The notes below the pieces were generated by a model, which was not told the DNA's origin, did not search any database, and saw only the letters and a list, made by a program, of their open reading frames with translations. The position numbers were made by a program, and so were the translations under genes. DNA of 9,907 nt. It comes from Calditrichota bacterium (GTDB lineage: Bacteria > Calditrichota > Calditrichia > RBG-13-44-9 > J075). The DNA is taken from positions 1 to 9,907 of the forward strand of contig RFIL01000307.1 in the NCBI GenBank assembly GCA_003695285.1, given 5' to 3'. Shown in pieces: positions 5,048-9,907 of the stretch. The first letter of the stretch is position 1. The number at the start of each line of letters is the position of its first letter.

Positions 5048-8015
5048 GCTGTCACTATATTCAAAATTAACTGCTTGAATCCTCCTTTAACTCATTCAAC
5101 TTATTTTTCAATTTGTTTGATAATTCTTTAGTGGTTTTATCTGAAAGGTCAATGTTTTTGAGTATATTTTGTAATTTATCTTTATAGGAATTCAAGTTTC
5201 GTTCTTCTAATATTAAAGAAAGTAATAAACATCGGAATCTTGGCGATTTGGATTGATTTATTTGCCAAATTAAGTCATCAATAGTTACATAATTGTACCA
5301 GTTGTCGTGCGAAATGAAATCAATATAAATGTAACTTTTTAATGTCGTAGCTAAAATTGGAAAAAACTCCTGATAGTAATTTGCTGGAAGAGAGTCGATG
5401 AGTTTTTTAAATTCTGAATATCCAAAAAGATTATTCATTAAAAAGGTATAATTCGATGGTACATAATAAGGATCCCCATAGTATTGGCAATCATAGTATA
5501 AACTCATATCGATTCGATATGCATATTGTTGAAGATATTTTAAAAAACTTTTACTTACTTCTATACTTTTTGAGTTAAGAAATTTATTGAAATACCCTTT
5601 AGCATTTTCGATTTTATTTAAATTCTCCGCCAAAACAGAGGGAAGTTTAGAATGCAAAAGATGGTCTTTGGTTTCTAAAATGGCTTTTAATCTTTGCAAA
5701 ATACTTTCGCCATGCTTCGATTTGATCAATTGATTAATATGTTTGTTAAATTCTTCAAGTAGTTTTTCATCGTTAGTTTTACTCCAACATTCAAATAATA
5801 AATCAAAAAAAGTTTCTTGAGCTTTTGGAGTAAGATCAATATTGTCGATCAGGATTAATGAGATTAGAAAAAGTGAATTATGATAGACTTTCTCATGATT
5901 TCTGCCAAATAGCAATATATCTTCTACAAATTTTGTTACGCTGCGTTTACCTGACCTTCCTTTTTCACTTTTCAGAATACCCGCAGCTAACCGGATACTT
6001 TCTATCCAACGGGGGTTAAGTAAGAGCTCTGAAAAGTCTATGCTGTTCTCTTTCCATCGATTCACGATTTCAATTGCCGCTAAATACTCTTGAAATGTTT
6101 GATGAAAAAATCCGAAAAATTTTCTTCCAGTTTCCTCATCAATGCCCTTTTCATGAAAAAAACCACTCTGTTGCCTAAGGAATTTTTTCAACTCTCTTGC
6201 TTCATTTTTTGCCTCTGATAAAGAAAATTCAAATTCACTACTTTGCAAAATCTCTTGGCATTGTTTATCGAATTCTCTTTCATCAATTGTTCCTTCAGGA
6301 TTGTTCTTGTGAATATTAAATGCAATGGGAGATAATATTGCTATAACATCATCTTTATCTTTCAATTGGCTTTCATCAGAGACGCGACTTTGAACCCAAT
6401 ATTGAAGCAAAGTTTCGGTTGCAATATCGTACAATTGAACTCTATTATCTGGTAGGGTTTGCCCTTTAAAATGAATATTCGCAATAAGGGTTATGAGTAA
6501 TGGATTACAAGCAAGTCGTTCAATTTCTGGTTTCTGAATTATGGATTCATATAATTGGTTTGCTTCTGTGTTTATCGATGAGATATCGAATGATTTACTT
6601 TTTGAAACTGCTTTATACCAGCAATGACAAAATGCTTTGATACGTTCCCTATCGAATGGTTGAATTATAAAATGGGCGACATCTTGACCGAAACGAGCTT
6701 CATCATACCCTATGATTCGCGAAGTTATGATGTAACGATTCTCCGGCATACGCGCAATAATATCTTGCACTTCTTCCACTACTTTTATCCTTTGGGGAAC
6801 ATCTAACACCTCATCTAAACCATCTAATAGTAATAAAGCCTGACACTTCTCAAAAGCCCATTTAAATAGTGGAGAATAGCTTTTGTCATAATCATCAAAT
6901 AAGAAATCTATTAAATGCCTAGATGGATTAGCTTGAAGAAATCGTGCATACTCAGATATTTTTAAAAAGATGGGAACATAAAAGGGTAGTAGTTTCTTTG
7001 TCTGATGAAACTTACATATTTGGTAGGTAATGTATTTTAGTAAGGTTGATTTACCGCTGCCAGGATCCCCCAACAATACCATTCTCGGAAATTTTTCTAA
7101 ACCGATCAACAATTCGATTTTTTCTTTTCGTAAAGATTCTGAATCACCGAAAAGAGAATCATATTTTTCTTCGTGTTGATTAAATCTATCAAAATGGGCT
7201 TTTTCTGAATCTTTTATTTTCACAGGAACAAAAATTTCTTCTAAATCGAAAGCTATGTCTTGCCCATGAACTCTCGGAGAAACGCCCTTTAATTCAATTG
7301 ACGCAAATTTCCGCTGTAAATACCGCAGATATTCATCTTTCAACTCTTCAATTGTTTGATCGGGGCTATCTTTTTCTAAAATATATGTTCGGATACTTTC
7401 AAATTGCTCTCTCGTTGGAATATTCTTTTCAAGATTTCTGACCAATTCATAGATAGAATCAATTTTGCATGATTCCAGAAATATCAACCATAATTGTTGT
7501 TCATGTGAAATTTTTTGGAAAAAGGCTTCTCTATAAAAAACACATGTGTCAGAAATTATTGCTCTTACCAATTCTTTCTGGGGTTCTGGTATATCGTTCT
7601 TAAATTTATCAATGAAGGTTTGAACAAAAATATTCTGAATTTCACCATGTTCAAGCTTTAACGGTAAGTTGAAGTCGTTTCTTTTCGATGCCTTAATGAT
7701 GTTCAGGAATTTGGACTTCTCATTCCTTACTAATTTTTGAATATTTTCACTTACTTCTTTAGCGACCTTATCATATCTATTCTGATGAATTTCTAATGCT
7801 TTCAAAAATGATGTAAATAACAAATCTTCAAGTTGTTCGATTCTATCCTTTTCAGATAAGTGTGACCAAATACGTTTGATTGAATCAGTGGTTATGTTTC
7901 CAATTACAGAAATAGGGATTCCCGTCAAAATTTGATTTAGAGGATTTGTTAAAAGGTTTGAGATTTCTTGCATTTTGGATCCGCTTTTACAAGTTACTGA
8001 TTATTAGGCATATAA
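4921..8015 (-). mobile_element. Integron gene cassette carrying the NACHT gene
   Basis: The cassette runs on the minus strand from the G/TT cut in GTTATAT (attC at 8010) to the G of the core at 4921, about 3,095 bp. It consists of a 42-base 5' leader, one long ORF and its attC. Its 5' end, completed as GTTATATGC, is exactly complementary to GCATATAAC at the start of its own attC (RC of 5041-5049). That relation is expected when the ends come from one excisable circle. The orientation is opposite to the feo operon. Most described cassettes carry one ORF of a few hundred bases, so this is a very large one. No integrase or attI lies in the window; the array could be part of a full integron or an attC cluster without integrase. 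Confidence 0.8.
5067..7973 (-). CDS. NACHT-domain NTPase, bacterial NLR-like candidate defence protein
   Basis: A 968-aa soluble STAND ATPase. Residues 1-215 are mostly helical, with no enzyme domain I recognise. Residues 218-252 form the linker that commonly precedes bacterial NACHT domains (GVSPRVHGQDI, then EEIFVPV). NACHT follows: Walker A GDPGSGKST at 302-310, Walker B LLLLDGLDE at 380-388, sensor-like RYIITSRI at 413-420, CNPLLITLIA at 489-498, and the closing FFHQTFQEYLAA at 622-633. The C-terminal 330 residues are helical and Tyr-rich near 815-900, without visible TPR, LRR or WD repeats; by analogy they may be the sensor. Related bacterial NACHT proteins act in antiphage immunity, so defence is likely but inferred. 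Start ATG 7973 lies 37 bases after the attC core; the stop is 19 bp before the next attC. Base composition is far more AT-rich than feo. No convincing promoter was found. Confidence 0.9.
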   Translation of the reverse strand: MQEISNLLTNPLNQILTGIPISVIGNITTDSIKRIWSHLSEKDRIEQLEDLLFTSFLKALEIHQNRYDKVAKEVSENIQKLVRNEKSKFLNIIKASKRNDFNLPLKLEHGEIQNIFVQTFIDKFKNDIPEPQKELVRAIISDTCVFYREAFFQKISHEQQLWLIFLESCKIDSIYELVRNLEKNIPTREQFESIRTYILEKDSPDQTIEELKDEYLRYLQRKFASIELKGVSPRVHGQDIAFDLEEIFVPVKIKDSEKAHFDRFNQHEEKYDSLFGDSESLRKEKIELLIGLEKFPRMVLLGDPGSGKSTLLKYITYQICKFHQTKKLLPFYVPIFLKISEYARFLQANPSRHLIDFLFDDYDKSYSPLFKWAFEKCQALLLLDGLDEVLDVPQRIKVVEEVQDIIARMPENRYIITSRIIGYDEARFGQDVAHFIIQPFDRERIKAFCHCWYKAVSKSKSFDISSINTEANQLYESIIQKPEIERLACNPLLITLIANIHFKGQTLPDNRVQLYDIATETLLQYWVQSRVSDESQLKDKDDVIAILSPIAFNIHKNNPEGTIDEREFDKQCQEILQSSEFEFSLSEAKNEARELKKFLRQQSGFFHEKGIDEETGRKFFGFFHQTFQEYLAAIEIVNRWKENSIDFSELLLNPRWIESIRLAAGILKSEKGRSGKRSVTKFVEDILLFGRNHEKVYHNSLFLISLILIDNIDLTPKAQETFFDLLFECWSKTNDEKLLEEFNKHINQLIKSKHGESILQRLKAILETKDHLLHSKLPSVLAENLNKIENAKGYFNKFLNSKSIEVSKSFLKYLQQYAYRIDMSLYYDCQYYGDPYYVPSNYTFLMNNLFGYSEFKKLIDSLPANYYQEFFPILATTLKSYIYIDFISHDNWYNYVTIDDLIWQINQSKSPRFRCLLLSLILEERNLNSYKDKLQNILKNIDLSDKTTKELSNKLKNKLNELKEDSSS

Positions 8016-8144
8016 CGTAAAGCTAACCGGTGAAACCACAAAAACACACGGGACATTGCCAAATTACCCAACCCACTACAAACAAGCAAGACCCAATTTC
8101 ACAAGACAAACTGTGGTTTCATCCGGTTGAGCGCTAGGTTAGAC
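8010..8144 (-). repeat. attC recombination site upstream of the NACHT cassette
   Basis: On the minus strand this 135-bp site opens with GTCTAAC (RC of 8138-8144), a perfect RYYYAAC core, and closes with GTTATAT (RC of 8010-8016). Arms: TGAAACCACA (8031-8040) pairs fully with TGTGGTTTCA (8112-8121); T8122 is unpaired; AACCGG (8025-8030) pairs with CCGGTT (8123-8128); GCT (8022-8024) pairs with AGC (8130-8132) with G8129 unpaired; the outer cores pair at five of seven positions. The 70-base centre is unpaired. The closing core departs from GTTRRRY at one position. It belongs to the preceding cassette, and its cut point begins the NACHT cassette. Confidence 0.87.
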
Positions 8145-8365
8145 CAGTGCCGACAAGTAACCAATGATATAAGAATTGCCCAACCGGATACGGAAAGTTT
8201 GAAAAAACCTTTGAATGCTATAATCCGGATGAACGACTTCGATAGATCAACAATCTCTCAAAAAAGAAAAAGCCCGCTACTTGGCGGGCTTTTCAGCAGA
8301 ATTGAAATTTGTTAAATATCTTATTATGAAGTCATTTGTGTTGAAAGTAGTCAGTGTGGAAACTG
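8145..8365. other. Non-coding stretch between membrane-protein gene and attC
   Basis: Apart from the terminator at 8268-8293 no gene is supported here. On the minus strand a frame without ATG runs from about 8253 into the attC and reads as a hydrophobic peptide (for example GFFKLSVSGWAILISLVTC). It has no start codon and no ribosome-binding site. It may be the decayed end of an older cassette gene. Confidence 0.5.
8268..8293 (-). terminator. Rho-independent terminator
   Basis: AAAAGCCCGC (8268-8277) pairs with GCGGGCTTTT (8284-8293) around a 6-base loop. On the minus strand the hairpin is followed by a T-tract interrupted by one C (TTTTTCTTTTTT, including the last stem bases), so it should stop transcripts coming from the gene at 8366-8779, whose stop codon is 73 bp upstream. 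It would also block read-through into the NACHT cassette. Confidence 0.85.
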
Positions 8366-8779
8366 TCAAGTCATTTTGTTGAACATAATCCCTCCCCAAA
8401 ACCACAATTTTGAAAAGATGGTTGACATTTTAAGTAACAATGTAGGCTCGATACCAAGATATAAAAGAATATAGTTGAAAATTTCGAGTAAAATTGACAC
8501 TGTAATGACAGCAATAAAAAACTTTCTAGCAAATCTTTTAGTCTCTTTTTCTTGTTGAGTCTTAATATTTTCTCTGCGAATGGAAACCTGATCAAGTTCT
8601 TCTTTCTGATTTTGCTTTCCGCCTTCTTTGATTCTTACAATGATTGTATGAGCGTTTTTTGCTTGATCAGTCTCGATGAAATGAATCTTGTTAGATGTCA
8701 TATCATAAATCTCAACAACCAACGGCTTCTCTTTTGGCTCGTTGGCATCAGAAAATATTTTACTCAAGAAGCGTCCCAT
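8366..8779 (-). CDS. Small two-helix membrane protein, unknown function
   Basis: A 137-aa protein with no recognised family. Residues 1-50 are a possible small cytosolic domain with beta-like segments (PLVVEIYDM, AHTIIVRI). Residues 52-85 are charged and helical, perhaps coiled coil (KEELDQVSIRRENIKTQQEK). Two membrane helices follow at about 87-109 and 113-132. A cytosolic N-terminus is suggested by the basic residues before the first helix. GAGGTC lies just before the ATG, within the end of the 14-codon ORF upstream. A terminator follows 73 bp after the stop. It lies in the part of the array before the NACHT cassette, so it could be a cassette gene. Intact frame, Lys-rich composition and a clear terminator support it as real. 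Confidence 0.65.
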   Translation of the reverse strand: MGRFLSKIFSDANEPKEKPLVVEIYDMTSNKIHFIETDQAKNAHTIIVRIKEGGKQNQKEELDQVSIRRENIKTQQEKETKRFARKFFIAVITVSILLEIFNYILLYLGIEPTLLLKMSTIFSKLWFWGGIMFNKMT

Positions 8780-8780
8780 A

Positions 8781-8825
8781 TCAGACCTCGAACGCCTCTT
8801 GAGAAGTGATAATGAGCTTCATCAT
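8781..8825 (-). CDS. 14-codon leader ORF upstream of the membrane-protein gene
   Basis: ATGATG at 8825-8820 opens a frame MMKLIITSQEAFEV that stops with TGA at 8781-8783, one base before the ATG of the membrane-protein gene. A strong Shine-Dalgarno match, AAAGGAGTG (RC of 8827-8835), lies six bases before the second ATG. The close stop/start arrangement suggests translational coupling. The peptide may be a leader, or the remains of a larger gene whose frame was lost. Confidence 0.4.
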   Translation of the reverse strand: MMKLIITSQEAFEV

Positions 8826-8864
8826 TCACTCCTTTGTTGTGTTTGTCGGTTATTCTTGTGTGTT

Positions 8865-8898
8865 CCAATTTACGCTGTAACTTCAGCGAGTTAATTGG
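8865..8898. other. Imperfect hairpin
   Basis: CCAATT (8865-8870) pairs with AATTGG (8893-8898), and CGCTG (8873-8877) pairs with CAGCG (8884-8888), with small unpaired bases between. No T-tract follows on the minus strand, so a rho-independent terminator is unlikely. It includes the stop codon of the possible 56-aa ORF. Confidence 0.45.
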
Positions 8899-9061
8899 AA
8901 TGATACGTACCTATGCGAGTCATAGCGAAACGCTGGCATTTGTAATCCTCGTGATCATCATAGTCTCGATGATCGAAAGAGAATCGGATATTGTCAAAGA
9001 TCAAGATACCGCCATTTTTTTGCGGCCTTACTACATGGGGCCAGACTATACCTCCTTTCAT
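8891..9061 (-). CDS. Possible 56-aa protein downstream of the RHH gene
   Basis: An ATG at 9061, 19 bp after the stop of the ribbon-helix-helix gene and with GGATGG upstream, opens a 56-aa frame beginning MKGGIVWPHVVRPQK and rich in Asp, His and Arg (FDHRDYDDHEDYKC at about 28-41). The same stretch read on the plus strand in register gives a hydrophobic 84-aa frame, so one of the two is a shadow. Strand agreement and position behind the RHH gene favour the minus-strand ORF. I recognise no family. Confidence 0.3.
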   Translation of the reverse strand: MKGGIVWPHVVRPQKNGGILIFDNIRFSFDHRDYDDHEDYKCQRFAMTRIGTYHSN

Positions 9062-9080
9062 TTTCCATCCGGCCGATTTA

Positions 9081-9338
9081 TTAACTAACGAATGGCATCA
9101 CTACTTCATATTTCTTCGCTTCATCGTCATCGGATAGACAATATACGCTATACCCCTTTTTCTTCATCTCTATCGCCCATTGATAGAGGTATAGCGAATC
9201 TCGGATCACTTCTGAAAGGGAGATACTGCCGGTATCTTCCCGTAGACGATTGAGATCATTGTAGGCCTGCTCCGTCAGTTTGAATTGAACCAGTTTTACA
9301 TCAGATCCCCTAGAACTAGTATTGGCCTTTTTCGACAT
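9081..9338 (-). CDS. Ribbon-helix-helix DNA-binding protein
   Basis: An 85-aa protein. Residues 14-20 (VKLVQFK) form the beta strand, 22-36 (TEQAYNDLNRLREDT) helix A, and 41-60 (LSEVIRDSLYLYQWAIEMKK) helix B of an RHH fold. The short tail ends YEVVMPFVS. Proteins of this fold bind DNA as dimers and often act as antitoxins or autoregulators. No toxin of a known family is adjacent; the following 56-aa ORF is the only candidate partner. A promoter with good hexamers lies just upstream, and AGAGGT (RC of 9349-9354) is ten bases before the ATG. Fold assignment is likely; role is open. Confidence 0.8.
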   Translation of the reverse strand: MSKKANTSSRGSDVKLVQFKLTEQAYNDLNRLREDTGSISLSEVIRDSLYLYQWAIEMKKKGYSVYCLSDDDEAKKYEVVMPFVS

Positions 9339-9361
9339 TCTTACATCTACCTCTACTTTTC

Positions 9362-9390
9362 ATTATTGTTATTACTGTCGTTTTCGTCAA
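9362..9390 (-). promoter_or_regulatory. Promoter of the RHH gene
   Basis: On the minus strand TTGACG (RC of 9385-9390, 5 of 6 to TTGACA) is followed after exactly 17 bp by AATAAT (RC of 9362-9367, 5 of 6 to TATAAT). The predicted start near 9355 leaves a leader of about 17 bases. A short inverted repeat AGGGT/ACCCT (9402-9406 and 9415-9419) lies just upstream and might be a regulatory site. Confidence 0.6.
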
Positions 9391-9684
9391 ACTAAATTGT
9401 AAGGGTTTTGTCATACCCTCTTTTTATACCGCGAAACAAAATTGAAAGTTCCCTTTTCTCTCATGTTTTTTTCGAGCTTAAATGAAGTTGAAAAATTGGT
9501 CAAATTTTAGCCTGCCGGATCACAAGTAAACGACGGCTCCAACTCGGAATCGAGATCGAATTTCTTGATTCTCGCGCTAAATTCTAGCACTGACAAGAAC
9601 TTGACCAGTTTCTATTTGTTCCAGGTGATCAGGAAACAGAAATAATACAGATGCCTTTTGTGAAGGAGGGGTTTTTTATTTCTT
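9391..9684. other. AT-rich intergenic DNA without a visible gene
   Basis: No ORF with a credible start and composition is seen on either strand. Small imperfect hairpins occur (for example GCTAAATTCTAGC near 9575-9587), but none has the arms or cores of the two attC sites. Confidence 0.5.
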
Positions 9685-9852
9685 TTACGCCAAATTGTTT
9701 TTAAATGGTCTAACAGCATCTTTTACATTGATTCCACCACTCCACCTTATTTTATCATAAAAGTAATTTCCATCGGGCAAAAAATCAACCAAAATGTCAG
9801 GTATGTTTTTAAAATTCAACGTCTGTTCGAGGATATGTGATACAATAAACGG
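9685..9852 (-). pseudogene. C-terminal remnant of a small unknown protein
   Basis: A minus-strand frame of 55 codons, closed upstream by TAA (9853-9855), ends at TAA 9685-9687. Its sequence looks like a real protein C-terminus (NIPDILVDFLPDGNYFYDK, then WSGGINVKDAVRPF), but it has no ATG or GTG and no ribosome-binding site; TTG at 9819 is the only near-standard start. The frame before the TAA starts ATGTGCCTGAG at about 9882, so a nonsense change or an indel may have broken a longer gene. I do not recognise the family. Confidence 0.4.
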
Positions 9853-9860
9853 TTATACAG

Positions 9861-9895
9861 AATCGATATAACTCAGGCACATCGTTATACCGATT
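9861..9895. repeat. Inverted repeat near the window edge, possible piece of an attC site
   Basis: AATCGATATAAC (9861-9872) is the inverse of GTTATACCGATT (9884-9895) with one mismatch and an 11-base loop. ATATAAC at 9866-9872 equals, on the minus strand, the GTTATAT core that opens the NACHT cassette, and GCTTAAC at 9900-9906 fits RYYYAAC. The rest of any attC would lie beyond the window, so this cannot be confirmed. Confidence 0.3.
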
Positions 9896-9907
9896 GAGGC
9901 TTAACAG

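Noticed and set aside
7974..8260. Possible dedicated promoter for the NACHT gene
   Set aside because: Candidate hexamers (for example TTGCTT-17 bp-TAATTT in the attC loop) match too poorly to call.
8127..8315. 62-aa plus-strand ORF
   Set aside because: It starts inside the attC arm and runs through the terminator, which is unlikely for a real gene.
8865..8898. Hairpin considered as a short attC site
   Set aside because: It is only 34 bp and lacks GTTRRRY and RYYYAAC cores.
8834..9088. 84-aa plus-strand ORF with a hydrophobic segment
   Set aside because: It starts in the Shine-Dalgarno and hairpin region, opposes the strand of all neighbours, and lies in register with a minus-strand ORF; no family was recognised.
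9708..9714. GTTAGAC on the minus strand, matching GTTRRRY and complementary to GTCTAAC of the attC at 8138
   Set aside because: It lies inside the protein-like remnant and no complementary arms are found within 150 bases, so it is probably chance.

Overview
The window joins two very different pieces of bacterial DNA. Positions 1-4690 are GC-rich and hold a plus-strand ferrous-iron uptake (feo) operon. From about 4690 to the right end the DNA is AT-rich, every credible gene lies on the minus strand, and the architecture is that of an integron cassette array. The organism cannot be named from the sequence. The Feo proteins and the short G-rich and ACGTTTCACG-type intergenic repeats recall Chloroflexota or Calditrichota/KSB1-type genomes, but that is an impression, not a demonstration.

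Feo operon (about 300-4630). A near-consensus promoter (303-331) overlaps a near-perfect DtxR/IdeR-type iron box (339-362). It drives a soluble DtxR/MntR-family regulator with a C-terminal FeoA/SH3-like domain (380-1039). Next come a membrane-anchored DtxR-FeoA-FeoA fusion (1075-2130) and, by an ATGA overlap, the GTPase part of FeoB (2127-2939). The FeoB membrane permease is a separate gene (3188-4630), set off by a 248-bp spacer full of short repeats. FeoB is therefore split exactly between its G-domain part and its membrane part, and no stand-alone FeoA is present. The likely logic is iron-dependent repression of the regulator and transporter by the first gene, with the FeoA domains of the second gene perhaps replacing FeoA.

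Junction (4631-4915). A telomere-like G-rich degenerate repeat (4631-4687) separates feoB from a small frame-broken minus-strand gene (4696-4889). That remnant appears to be the last gene of the cassette array.

Cassette array (4915-9907, minus strand). Two long imperfect inverted repeats, 4915-5047 and 8010-8144, have the layout of integron attC sites: GTTRRRY/RYYYAAC-like ends, paired arms with one or two unpaired bases on one strand, and lengths of 133-135 bp. They enclose one 968-aa NACHT NTPase (5067-7973) with only 19 bp between its stop codon and its attC. The 5' heptamer of the cassette (GTTATAT) is exactly complementary to the first heptamer of its own attC (ATATAAC), as expected for an excisable circle. 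The NACHT protein resembles bacterial NLR-like (bNACHT) antiphage NTPases, so the best candidate for a novel system here is a giant (about 3.1 kb) integron cassette carrying an NLR-like defence gene.

Upstream in array order (8145-9907). These are a terminator, a two-helix membrane protein (8366-8779) behind a 14-codon leader ORF, a possible 56-aa protein, a ribbon-helix-helix protein with its own promoter, a decayed gene remnant, and an inverted repeat near the window edge. No integrase lies in the window; if there is one, the array orientation puts it beyond the right end.
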